Shown piece by piece: positions 34,548 to 42,921 of a stretch of DNA of 64,000 nt. Made by a program: the position numbers and the translations under genes. The DNA comes from Roseovarius lutimaris (GTDB taxonomy: Bacteria; Pseudomonadota; Alphaproteobacteria; Rhodobacterales; Rhodobacteraceae), in assembly GCF_900115165.1 (NCBI RefSeq), contig NZ_FOVP01000006.1, positions 86,895 to 150,894 on the forward strand, given 5' to 3'. Position 1 is the first letter of the stretch; each line of letters starts with the position of its first letter. The notes below the pieces were generated by a model. That model ran no database searches. It was not told where the DNA came from and saw only the letters and a program-made list of their open reading frames with translations.

Positions 34548-35900
34548 TTACGCGATCTTGTCAAGGCTGGGGCGGATTTCGGCGGTGAATTGCACCAGAG
34601 CGGCCTCCAGCATTTCGATGATCTCATCCAGATGGGTCTCGTTCACGATCATCGGCGGGCAGACTAGGATATGATCGCCCTCAACGCCATCGCGGGTACG
34701 GCGCGAATAGACGATAAGGCCTTTGTCATAGGCGATCTGCACAAAGCGGTCAAAGGCGCGCAACTCTTTGGGCAAGGGCGCCTTGGTGGCCCGGTCCGAC
34801 ATGAACTCGAACGCCGTCAAAAGACCCATGCCACGCACATCGCCGATGATCGGAAAGCGATCCATCAATCCGCGCAACCGAGTCAGGAGCTTACCCCCCA
34901 TCAGCGCCGCGTTCCGCACCAGACCAAGACGCTCGATCTCGTCGATCACCGCTAGGCCGGCGGCGCAGGCCAGCGGATTTCCGGCATAGGTGAACCCGTG
35001 CAGGAAACCACCCGCATCAAGCACCGGCTCGACCAGACGCTCATGCGCGACCATCCCGCCAAGCGGCATGTATCCGGCGGCAAAGCCTTTCGACATGACC
35101 ATGATATCGGGCTCAAGATTCCAATGCTCCGAGGCCAGGAATTTGCCGGTGCGCCCGGCGCCGGTCATCACCTCGTCGAGGATCAACAGCACACCGTATT
35201 GACGGCAAATCTCCTGCACGCGCTCCATATATCCGCGCGGCGGCACAAGCGCGCCGGTCGAGGCACCGCCGACCGGCTCGACGATAAAGGCAAGCACAGA
35301 ATCCGGCCCTTCGGCCAGGATCTGCGCCTCAAGCATATTGGCATAGTGATGCCCGGTCGCGATGGCGTCAGGGTCAAGCCCGTCAAGATAGGCGCGCGGC
35401 GCGGGCACTTTCGGCATCATCTGCATCATCGGCTCGAACGGTTTGGTCAGCGGCGCATAGCCGGTGATCGCCAATGCCCCAAGGGTGCAGCCATGATAGC
35501 TTGGACTGCGCGAAATCACCTTCCAGCGGCTGCCCTCACCGACGGCCAACGCATATTGCCGGGCCAGCTTGATCGCGCTTTCCACCGCCTCGGAGCCGCC
35601 CGAGACGAAAAACACCCGGTTCAACCCCTCTGGCGTCAACGCGGCTGCTTTCGAAGCCAGCTTTTCCGACGCCTCGGTCTCAAAATGAAGCCGATAGCCA
35701 AAGGTCGATTTCTCCATCTGGCGGCGCATCGCCTCTAGCACATTTTCATTCGAATGACCGATGTTACAGACCATCGCGCCGGATGAGCCATCAAGATAGC
35801 GCTTGCCATCGACATCCCACATGTAAACGCCACGCGCCTGATCAAGAACCGGCTTGCGCTCTCTGCCCTGATAAAAAAGGTGGCTTGGTTTTGCACTCAT
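34548..35900 (-). CDS. Class-III aminotransferase of the polyamine-type operon
   Basis: This 450-residue PLP enzyme has GGSEAVESAIKLARQYA near 102, SYHGCTLGALAITGY near 135, EPVGGASTGALVPP near 212, LILDEVMTGAGRTG near 243 and the PLP lysine in VMSKGFAAGYMPLGG near 273. Relatives are putrescine/spermidine (SpuC-like), beta-alanine and taurine transaminases. It lies 4 nt after the ATPase gene and directly before the BKACE gene, which fits conversion of a beta-amino acid to a beta-keto acid that BKACE then cleaves. It is a different lineage from the aminotransferase at 3422, sharing only family motifs. Confidence 0.88.
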   Translation of the reverse strand: MSAKPSHLFYQGRERKPVLDQARGVYMWDVDGKRYLDGSSGAMVCNIGHSNENVLEAMRRQMEKSTFGYRLHFETEASEKLASKAAALTPEGLNRVFFVSGGSEAVESAIKLARQYALAVGEGSRWKVISRSPSYHGCTLGALAITGYAPLTKPFEPMMQMMPKVPAPRAYLDGLDPDAIATGHHYANMLEAQILAEGPDSVLAFIVEPVGGASTGALVPPRGYMERVQEICRQYGVLLILDEVMTGAGRTGKFLASEHWNLEPDIMVMSKGFAAGYMPLGGMVAHERLVEPVLDAGGFLHGFTYAGNPLACAAGLAVIDEIERLGLVRNAALMGGKLLTRLRGLMDRFPIIGDVRGMGLLTAFEFMSDRATKAPLPKELRAFDRFVQIAYDKGLIVYSRRTRDGVEGDHILVCPPMIVNETHLDEIIEMLEAALVQFTAEIRPSLDKIA

Positions 35901-35904
35901 GGTC

Positions 35905-36978
35905 TTATCCCGGAAGCGCCGCGCAATCCTGCGGGCGAAGATGCAGATTTACCTCATCGCCCACGGCAAAGGGGCGCTCGTCGATCATGTTGATAGCCTG
36001 CAACTGGGTGTCGCCTGCGCTCACGAAATAGCGCACGGCCTGCCCCTGATAATCGACGGTTTCGACCTTTGCGGGCACCGAAACAACCCCCTTGGGCGCG
36101 GCTGATTTGGACAGGATCACCTTTTCGGCCCGCACCACAAGCTTGGCAGGCCCCTTGGATTTCAGGTTCGGCGCCTTTTGCGCCGGAATATCCATACCGC
36201 CGAACACCGGCGCCTCGATCCCCACCGACGCACCGCCATAGGTGGTGCATGTCGCGTCAAAAATGTTCGACGCGCCAAGGAAATTGGCGACGAATTCAGA
36301 GGCCGGGGTGTTGTACACCTCTTCCGGCTTGCCGACCTGTTCAACCCGGCCCTCGGACATCACGACGATGAAATCCGACATTGCAAGCGCCTCGGACTGG
36401 TCATGGGTCACGAATACGGTGGTCACGCCGATGCGTTCCTGAATGCGCTTGAGTTCAACGCGCATATCCTCGCGCAGGTTGGCATCAAGCGCCGATAGCG
36501 GCTCGTCGAGCAGCAAGACATCCGGCTCGATCACGATGGCACGGGCAAGCGCGATGCGCTGTTGCTGACCGCCCGACAATTCCTTGGGATAGCGGTGCCC
36601 GACATCCGGAAGCTGCACCAATTCAAGCGCCGCCTTTACCTTGGCCGGAATATCGGCGCTTGGCACATCGCGGTATTTTAGGCCAAAGGCGACGTTTTCG
36701 GCCACGGTTTTATGCGGAAACAGAGCATAGTTCTGAAACACCAGCCCAAGATTGCGCTTGTGGATCGGCACATCGTTGACCCGCTTGTCGCCAATCAGGA
36801 TTTCGCCCTCGGTCGGGTCGAGAAGCCCCGCGATCATCCGCAAATTCGTGGTCTTGCCACAGCCCGACGGCCCCAAAAGCGTGACGAACGCGCCTTCGGG
36901 TATCTCAAGCGAGGTCTGATGAACGGCCGTAAAGCCGCCAAACCGTTTGACAATATTTTTCAGGGTGACGGCGCTCAT
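35905..36978 (-). CDS. ABC transporter ATPase, PotA-type
   Basis: This 357-residue ATPase has Walker A GPSGCGKTTNLRM (about 33-45), signature LSGGQQQRIALARA (about 134-147), Walker B VLLLDEPLSALD (about 156-167), switch His in VFVTHDQSEAL near 190, and a C-terminal TOBE domain (about 275-357). It energises the importer formed by the proteins at 37054-39922. The order permease-permease-binding protein-ATPase is that of many polyamine-type ABC loci. Confidence 0.92.
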   Translation of the reverse strand: MSAVTLKNIVKRFGGFTAVHQTSLEIPEGAFVTLLGPSGCGKTTNLRMIAGLLDPTEGEILIGDKRVNDVPIHKRNLGLVFQNYALFPHKTVAENVAFGLKYRDVPSADIPAKVKAALELVQLPDVGHRYPKELSGGQQQRIALARAIVIEPDVLLLDEPLSALDANLREDMRVELKRIQERIGVTTVFVTHDQSEALAMSDFIVVMSEGRVEQVGKPEEVYNTPASEFVANFLGASNIFDATCTTYGGASVGIEAPVFGGMDIPAQKAPNLKSKGPAKLVVRAEKVILSKSAAPKGVVSVPAKVETVDYQGQAVRYFVSAGDTQLQAINMIDERPFAVGDEVNLHLRPQDCAALPG

Positions 36979-36991
36979 TGGCGGCCTCCTT

Positions 36992-37018
36992 GGGCGGGCG
37001 AAAAGTGGTTGCCCGCCC
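36992..37018 (-). terminator. Intercistronic stem-loop after the binding-protein gene
   Basis: GGGCGGGC and GCCCGCCC form a perfect 8-bp stem with an 11-nt loop between the binding-protein stop (37054) and the ATPase start (36978). A second small repeat, CCCGG/CCGGG, follows at about 37016-37033. It probably stabilises the binding-protein message. Confidence 0.55.
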
Positions 37019-37053
37019 CGGCAATCACCGGGACAGGCAAGGCTTGGGTGGGT

Positions 37054-38208
37054 CTAGTAGCCCTTTTGAACGCGACCAAAGGTTTTGGTCCATTCTTGTT
37101 CGTTCTTGTTCCAGTAGGCCGGATCGGCAAAGGTCAGATTTTCCAATGTGCCGGTCGGATCAAAGGCCGGCAGGGTCGGAATCTTGGCGCCAAGATCAAC
37201 CTTGGTCGGGTCAAGCGCAGGCGGATAGTTCTGGCCTTCCGCCACCGCGATCGAGGTTGCCGGATCAAGCATGAAGTTCAACAGCTCTTCACAGGCCTCC
37301 ATCGGGCTGCCTTTGATCACGAACAGACATTCCTGCCAGCCATAGCCATTCGGCGGGTCCATATAACCGATGTCATGGCCTTGTTCCTGAAGCGCGAAGA
37401 TCCGGCCCGACCAGGCCTCGGTCACATGGATTTCCTCTTCGGCAAGCAGGCTCATCAATTCGGCGCCCGACCCCCAGTATTTCAACGAGAGGTCACGATG
37501 CGCGCGGATCGCATCCCAGACCGCCTCCATATCCGTCGCGCCGTTCGGGTCCTGCCCGGTTTGCAGCGAAGCAAACCAGATCCGCGTGCGCCAGTCGCCC
37601 CAGCCGGCAATCTTGCCCTTGTGGGTCTCGTCGATCAGGATCTTGGCGCCCTTTTCCTTCATCTCATCATCCGAGATATACTTGCGGTTATAGGCAAGAC
37701 CGGTGGTGCCATAGTCATAGGGCACACAGGACAGCTTGCCATCCGTCACCTTGCGGAACACATCAACCAGCTTGGGGATGACATATTTCAGGTTCGGGAT
37801 GTTGTCCTCATTCAACTCGCTGGAAAAGCCAAGGTTGTGATAACGCGCATAATCGAACACGCCCGACAGGTGGGCGATGTTGTATTCGCCTTCCTGGCTT
37901 GCCTTGATGCGGCTGATATATTCATCGGGGCCGCCAAAGGTCCCATCGACCACATTGATGCCGGTCGCGGCGGTATAGGGATCAAAGGCGTGCTCGCGGA
38001 ACGCCTCGGACACAACCCCGCCCCAGCCGTCAAAGCGCACCTGCGATACACTCTGGGCATTGGCGTATTTGGCAAAGGGCGTCTGCACGCCGTAAGCAAG
38101 GCCCGCCGCACCGATCAGCCCGAGAAAGCTGCGCCGGTCCAGATCGCCGTTCATGTACCGTTCGCGCATCCGCTCATAACGGGTGGTGTTGTCCATTTTC
38201 CTGGTCAT
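37054..38208 (-). CDS. PotD-type extracellular solute-binding protein with Tat signal
   Basis: This 384-residue protein carries a twin-arginine signal DRRSFLGLIGAAG (about 24-36), cleaved near YANAQ, so it is exported folded. The body has the binding-protein fold typical of spermidine/putrescine-binding proteins: RFDGWGGVVSEAF near 57, YDYGTTGLAYN near 155 and WSGRIFALQEQGHDIGY near 258. I chose the ATG at 38208, which has AAGGAG at 6 nt; the ATG at 38214 would overlap that site. It delivers the substrate to the PotBC-type permeases upstream. Confidence 0.88.
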   Translation of the reverse strand: MTRKMDNTTRYERMRERYMNGDLDRRSFLGLIGAAGLAYGVQTPFAKYANAQSVSQVRFDGWGGVVSEAFREHAFDPYTAATGINVVDGTFGGPDEYISRIKASQEGEYNIAHLSGVFDYARYHNLGFSSELNEDNIPNLKYVIPKLVDVFRKVTDGKLSCVPYDYGTTGLAYNRKYISDDEMKEKGAKILIDETHKGKIAGWGDWRTRIWFASLQTGQDPNGATDMEAVWDAIRAHRDLSLKYWGSGAELMSLLAEEEIHVTEAWSGRIFALQEQGHDIGYMDPPNGYGWQECLFVIKGSPMEACEELLNFMLDPATSIAVAEGQNYPPALDPTKVDLGAKIPTLPAFDPTGTLENLTFADPAYWNKNEQEWTKTFGRVQKGY

Positions 38209-38252
38209 TTTCATCTCCTTGTTGACTGGGTTCTTTATCTGTTCGGACGGTT

Positions 38253-39059
38253 CTAACTGCCGCCCTTGCTTGCCACCTTGCGCGCAATCGCCAACCCGAT
38301 AAGGGGCAGGCCCACGGTCATGAGAATCATAACCGTCCCGAGGGCATTGATCTCGGGGCTGATGGAATTGCGCAGCATGGCGAAAATCTGTGTCGGTACG
38401 GTCTCCACCCCGCCGGGCTTCCAGAACAGCGTACCGGTGATGTCATCAAAGCTGATCGTGAAGGCAAACAGCCCCCCCGCCAGCACCGCCGGCATCATCA
38501 GCGGCAGGGTGATCTCAAAGAACGTCTGGCGCGGGCTTGCGCCGAGACTAAGCGCGGCCTCTTCGATATCGCGCTTGATGCTGACAAGGCGCGCCTGCAC
38601 AACCAGTATCACGAAGGGCAGCGTAAAGATCACATGCCCGGCCAGCAAAAGCGGAAAGCTTTTCGGCAGGCCGAGAAAGTTGAGAAACAACAGCAAGGCC
38701 ACCGCAAGCACTACCTCGGGCACCAGAATCGGCGCGATCAGCATGGTGGTGATCATATTGCGCCCCGGCACGTCGTAGCGCACCAGTGCCAAAGAGGCCA
38801 AAACGCCCAGAGTGGTGGAAAACACCGCCGTCAGCGCGCCAAGGATGACCGAGGTGCGAAAGGCGCGCAAGATCGCCTCGTTCTGCGCCAGCTCGACGAA
38901 CCAGCGAAACGAAAACCCGGTCATCGGAAAACTGCCGAACTGGCTTGCGTTAAAGCTAAGCAGGACCACCACGGCGACCGGCAGGAACATGAAGACGTAA
39001 ACCGCCATCGCCCATCCGCGAATAAGGTGCCAGCCGCGGTTGCTCTTACCCGCCATCAA
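38253..39059 (-). CDS. ABC transporter permease, PotC-type
   Basis: This 268-residue membrane protein has about six hydrophobic helices and the ABC-permease coupling motif EEAALSLGASPRQTFFEITLPLMMP near 172-196 (key residues E172, A174, G178, P195). Its ATG overlaps the stop of the PotB-type gene by 4 nt. It forms the importer channel with that protein. Confidence 0.92.
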   Translation of the reverse strand: MMAGKSNRGWHLIRGWAMAVYVFMFLPVAVVVLLSFNASQFGSFPMTGFSFRWFVELAQNEAILRAFRTSVILGALTAVFSTTLGVLASLALVRYDVPGRNMITTMLIAPILVPEVVLAVALLLFLNFLGLPKSFPLLLAGHVIFTLPFVILVVQARLVSIKRDIEEAALSLGASPRQTFFEITLPLMMPAVLAGGLFAFTISFDDITGTLFWKPGGVETVPTQIFAMLRNSISPEINALGTVMILMTVGLPLIGLAIARKVASKGGS

Positions 39060-39922
39060 CCAAGCCCCTTCATCAACTGCGCCATGCCAAGATAGCGGTT
39101 GTAGATGAGAACGAGCGCCCCGAGCACCGCCAAAAGCATCAGGCTAAGCGCGCTGCCAAGCGGCCAGTTGAGCTGGGTGATGATCGCCTCGAACACCAGA
39201 TTGGCAAACATCGCATCCCTCGGACCGCCAAGCACCAGAGGCGTGATATAGGTGCCCGCGCCAAGCACGAAACACAGCAATCCCCCCGCCGCCAGACCCG
39301 GAAGCGACAGCGGCAAGGTCACCTGCACAAACGCCTGCCAGCGGGTGGCGCCAAGCGAATTCGCGGCATCCTCAAGGGTGGTGTCGATGCCATCAAGGCT
39401 GACGAAAACATTCAGCACCATGAAGGGCAACAGGAAATGCACCAGCCCGAGGATCACCGTGGTCTGATTGTAAAGCATCTGGATCGGCTCATCTATGATG
39501 CCAATCCAGAGCAGAAAGGTGTTGAACGCCCCCGAGACGCCGAGAATGTTGATCCAGCTCATCGTGCGGATGATGTAGCTGATCCAGAACGGCAGCATCA
39601 AAAGCAAAAGCAGGATCGCCTTGTTGCCTCTGGACCGGGCAATGAAATAGGCCGCCGGATAGCCCATCAGGGCGCAGATCACCGTGGTGATCGTGGCGAT
39701 CTTGAGGGTGCCGAAAAGGATGTCGCGGTAAAACGCGTCGCTTAGCACCTCTTTCCAGTTGTTGAGGTAAAACCCGACCTGATCCGCCCCTGTCGCGGTG
39801 CGAAGCCAGAACGAATAGACCACGATGAACACCAGCGGCACGAACAGCAACAGCACCACCGCGCCAAGCGCCGGTGACAGCAATATCCAGGGTTGTCTTG
39901 CCTCGCGGGCTTCGACTGACAT
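39056..39922 (-). CDS. ABC transporter permease, PotB-type
   Basis: This 288-residue membrane protein has about six hydrophobic helices and the coupling motif LEDAANSLGATRWQAFVQVTLPLSLPG near 183-209 (key residues E184, A186, G190, P205). It is the first gene of the minus-strand operon that runs to 31001, divergent from a LysR-type regulator. It probably carries a polyamine or an acylated derivative, inferred from the deacetylase and oxidase downstream. Confidence 0.92.
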   Translation of the reverse strand: MSVEAREARQPWILLSPALGAVVLLLFVPLVFIVVYSFWLRTATGADQVGFYLNNWKEVLSDAFYRDILFGTLKIATITTVICALMGYPAAYFIARSRGNKAILLLLLMLPFWISYIIRTMSWINILGVSGAFNTFLLWIGIIDEPIQMLYNQTTVILGLVHFLLPFMVLNVFVSLDGIDTTLEDAANSLGATRWQAFVQVTLPLSLPGLAAGGLLCFVLGAGTYITPLVLGGPRDAMFANLVFEAIITQLNWPLGSALSLMLLAVLGALVLIYNRYLGMAQLMKGLG

Positions 39923-40021
39923 ACGGCATCCCTACCCAAACGGCCCGCCAATGTGGGGTTGCGATCAGGATGCAAACCGGGCAATCATAAATCCAATAGA
40001 TAATGAGAATTATAACAATAG
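39923..40021. promoter_or_regulatory. Divergent LysR / polyamine-type operon control region
   Basis: This 99-nt spacer turns markedly A+T-rich at 39985-40021 (ATAAATCC...AATTATAACAATAG). LysR proteins usually bind T-N11-A sites in exactly this position, and several overlapping candidates exist, so I do not choose one. Confidence 0.45.
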
Positions 40022-40990
40022 ATGAAATCAATGATTGATCAAAACAGCCCCGAACGCATCATGCGCGAAATGGATTGGAACCTGTTGCGCACCTTTGTCG
40101 TACTGGCACAGGCGCGCTCGGTGACCGATGCCGCCACCCGGCTTCGCCTGACCCAGCCGTCGGTTTCCACCGCCTTGAAAAGGCTGGAAAACAGGGTTGG
40201 CAAAAAGCTTATTGATCGCAGTCCGGGGCACTTTCAACTGACCGATGCAGGCGAAGTTCTTTACCGCGAGGCGGTGGATATTCAGGGCTCTATCCTGCGC
40301 CTCTCGACGCTGATGCGCGACATGACCGATGAGGTCACGGGTCATGTGCGCCTGTCCCTGGCGAGCCACGTCATCTGCCCGCTTTTTAATCAGGTGCTGG
40401 CCGAGTTTCACGACGAGAACCCCCGCGCGACCCTGTCTATTGATGTTTTCACCTCGGCCCTGGCGGTTGACACGGTCACCGCGCGCTCGGCCTCGTTTGC
40501 GATCTGCCTTGTGCATCAGCGCAATTCCAAGCTGGAATACAAACGCCTGTTCCGCGAATATTTCGGCCTGTTCTGCGGCCCACCGCACCCGTTGTTTGGC
40601 CGCAAAAACCTGACCCGCGCCGATCTTGCCGGGCATTCGGCGGTCAGCTTTGGCACCGACCGGCTTCAGGACGCCCTGAAACCTGTGACCCTGATGCGCG
40701 CACAGGCCGAACTTGGCGATCAGATCATCGCCACCTCAAGCCACCTTGAAGAAGTCCGCCGTCTGATCATCGCCGGGCTCGGGGTCGGGCCGCTGCCGCT
40801 TCATGTGGCGGCGCGCGATGTGCGTGATGGCCAGCTTTGGCAATTGCCGCCCTATGATCAGACCGCACCGATTGACGTGCATGTCGTCTGGAACCCGCGC
40901 GCGGTGCTGAACCGGGCCGAAAAATGGCTGTTGGATCGCCTGTTGCAACGCATCGAGGATACCCCGATGGAAGAGCGCACCTATCGCTAG
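40022..40990 (+). CDS. LysR-family transcriptional regulator
   Basis: This 322-residue protein has a LysR helix-turn-helix (about 17-75; SVTDAATRLRLTQPSVSTAL as core) and a C-terminal substrate-binding domain. It is divergent from the PotB-type operon and so is its probable regulator. The start is uncertain: no good ribosome site precedes 40022, and the internal ATGs at 40061 and 40070 (MREMDWN, MDWN) begin nearer the conserved domain. The last 4 nt overlap the convergent HAD gene. Confidence 0.87.
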   Translation: MKSMIDQNSPERIMREMDWNLLRTFVVLAQARSVTDAATRLRLTQPSVSTALKRLENRVGKKLIDRSPGHFQLTDAGEVLYREAVDIQGSILRLSTLMRDMTDEVTGHVRLSLASHVICPLFNQVLAEFHDENPRATLSIDVFTSALAVDTVTARSASFAICLVHQRNSKLEYKRLFREYFGLFCGPPHPLFGRKNLTRADLAGHSAVSFGTDRLQDALKPVTLMRAQAELGDQIIATSSHLEEVRRLIIAGLGVGPLPLHVAARDVRDGQLWQLPPYDQTAPIDVHVVWNPRAVLNRAEKWLLDRLLQRIEDTPMEERTYR

Positions 40991-41871
40991 ATGCGCGCGA
41001 CCTGCCAGTCGGGGTAAAGGCCGCTTTGCGCCATGAAGGGCGCCACATCATGCCCGGCAAAAAGCCCGTCCTGCGTGACCAGAACCGTACGCCAGCCCGC
41101 GGCGGCCCCACCAAGAATATCGGTGTGAAGCGTGTCCCCCACCATCGCGATCCGGCCCTTGTCGATGCCGCCAAGGCTTGCCATGGCCATGGCATGCACA
41201 TCCGCAAACGGCTTGCCAAAGAACAGCACCTCAGCCGCCGTCAGATCGGCAAGCTGATGGCCGTAAAACCCCGGCTCGATGGAAAAACCGTGATCGCGCG
41301 GCGCAACCAGATCGGCGTTGGCGATGATCACCCGGCGTGGATGTTTCAACAATGATACCTCAAGCATCCCCTGACGCGCATTATTCCAATCGGCGCTGGA
41401 GAGGAACAAAAAGCCTTCCGCGCGATCATAATCGACCGGGTCATCGCCCAGCCGGATCACCGGCATATCCAAGTCAGTCAGGGTATCTTCAGTCGCGGCA
41501 ATGACCCCCCAGAGGCGGTTGTCCAGACCGCAAAGGGCTGCGTCGCGGCTGGTGATGATCTCATCGGGATCAAGAGCGATGCCAAGCTTGTCAAACTTGG
41601 CCACGGCCCCCGCGCGATCATAGCTTGCGGCATTGGTCAGCACCCTGATCTGACACCCGCGGGCCCGCAGATCGGCAACCCGGTCTGCCGCACCGGGGAT
41701 CGGCGTTTCGCCAATATTGAGCACCCCAAAGGCGTCGAACACAAAGGCATCAATGCGCTCCGCGATCTCGCCAAGATTGGCGAGAGCTTCGGTGTCGGGC
41801 CGGGCATGAACAGCGGGCAACCGGGGGCGGATCGCCTCGTATCTGTCGAAAATTCCGTGCAGGCCGTTCAT
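40987..41871 (-). CDS. HAD-superfamily phosphatase, class IIA (TIGR01459-like)
   Basis: This 294-residue protein has HAD motif I FVFDAFGVLNIGE near 42, where the second Asp of the usual DxD is Phe, motif II VLTNAAS near 78, and motif IV MVGDTLHTDILGG near 240. Class IIA members include p-nitrophenyl phosphatases and glycerol-phosphate phosphatases (NagD type). The loss of the second Asp is seen in the TIGR01459 subgroup (often Trp there). It is divergent from the DeoR gene of the glycerophosphate-type locus, so a phosphatase acting on glycerol phosphate or a sugar phosphate is plausible. Confidence 0.82.
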   Translation of the reverse strand: MNGLHGIFDRYEAIRPRLPAVHARPDTEALANLGEIAERIDAFVFDAFGVLNIGETPIPGAADRVADLRARGCQIRVLTNAASYDRAGAVAKFDKLGIALDPDEIITSRDAALCGLDNRLWGVIAATEDTLTDLDMPVIRLGDDPVDYDRAEGFLFLSSADWNNARQGMLEVSLLKHPRRVIIANADLVAPRDHGFSIEPGFYGHQLADLTAAEVLFFGKPFADVHAMAMASLGGIDKGRIAMVGDTLHTDILGGAAAGWRTVLVTQDGLFAGHDVAPFMAQSGLYPDWQVARI

Positions 41872-42132
41872 CTGTCACCCTAGCTTGATGGCCGATACCT
41901 GATTCGACCCTCGCCACCCTATGCGCGGTAGATCGGGCGAAAAAGCGCGAATGACCAAAAAGTGCTCGCCTGCGCTGCAATAAACCGCCCCCTCTCCCGC
42001 CGGTTTTCGCGAAAGCATTCAAGGAACTGTCACAAAACACCCGTATCAGCAGGCGATAAGAAACCTGCGACCCCGTTTAAAAAATGTTGCTTTTATGAGC
42101 GTTATGCCCATTCTGATGGCAATAATGGAGAT
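41872..42132. promoter_or_regulatory. Divergent regulatory region HAD phosphatase / DeoR
   Basis: This 261-nt spacer contains the palindrome TTTCGCGAAA at 42005-42014, within GGTTTTCGCGAAAGC. GlpR-like DeoR regulators favour TTTCG/CGAAA repeats, so this is a candidate operator. A second A+T-rich stretch (about 42076-42125) probably holds the promoter for the regulator and transporter genes. Confidence 0.45.
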
Positions 42133-42921
42133 ATGCCCAAAATGTCATCCAAGAAACGAAAGCGCAGGGATGGGATACTGGATCTCATGCAGACCCATAA
42201 AAGCGTCTCGGTGGATGAGCTTGCAACCACCTTTGGCGTCTCGGCCCAGACCGTACGCCGCGATATCAACCAATTGTGCCAGGAGAACCTGTTGCGGCGG
42301 CGCCACGGCGGGGCCGATCTTTTTGAAAAACAGCTCAACCAGCCCTATCAACAGCGCAAGACCACCAATTCAGACGCCAAAGCGGCCATCGCCCAAGCCG
42401 CCGCCGCGCTTATCCCGGACGATGTGACGGTGTTCTTTTCCATCGGCACCACACCGGCCTTTGTCGCCGAGGCGCTGCGCGCGCGCAAACGCCTGACGGT
42501 GGTGACCAACAACCTCAACGTGGTCATGGCGCTGTCGAACGAACCGACCAATCGGCTCATCGTGCCGGGGGGCGAGGTGCGCCTGCCCGACCTTGATATC
42601 CTTGGCGATGAGGTGCCCCGTTTCTTTCAGGGTTACCGCGCGGACTTTGGCATTTGCGGCGTTGCCGGCGTTGCCGAAGATGGCGCGCTGTTGGATTTTC
42701 ACGCCTCCGAAGTGCGCGTGCGCGAACAGATTCGCATCGCCTGTGAGACCTCGATCCTTGTGCTTGACCACACCAAATTCGGCCGCGTCGCCCCGGTGGT
42801 GGGCGGCCATCTCGGCGAGGTTGACCGCATCATCATGGATCGCGCGCCCGACGCCCGCTTTGCCCCGGTGCTTGGGCGGGTCGCCGACCGTCTTACCCTT
42901 GTTGAAAGAGGTCCATTATGA
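42133..42921 (+). CDS. DeoR/GlpR-family transcriptional regulator
   Basis: This 262-residue protein has a DeoR-type helix-turn-helix (about 8-60; SVDELATTFGVSAQTVRRDI) and a C-terminal DeoRC sugar-phosphate sensor domain with FSIGTTPAFVAEAL near 100, VTNNLNVVMALSN near 120 and LDHTKFGR near 216. I chose the ATG at 42133 (GGAG just upstream); 42142 is an alternative. It overlaps the ATPase gene by 4 nt, so regulator and transporter are cotranscribed. A phosphorylated sugar or glycerol phosphate is the expected signal. Confidence 0.88.
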   Translation: MPKMSSKKRKRRDGILDLMQTHKSVSVDELATTFGVSAQTVRRDINQLCQENLLRRRHGGADLFEKQLNQPYQQRKTTNSDAKAAIAQAAAALIPDDVTVFFSIGTTPAFVAEALRARKRLTVVTNNLNVVMALSNEPTNRLIVPGGEVRLPDLDILGDEVPRFFQGYRADFGICGVAGVAEDGALLDFHASEVRVREQIRIACETSILVLDHTKFGRVAPVVGGHLGEVDRIIMDRAPDARFAPVLGRVADRLTLVERGPL

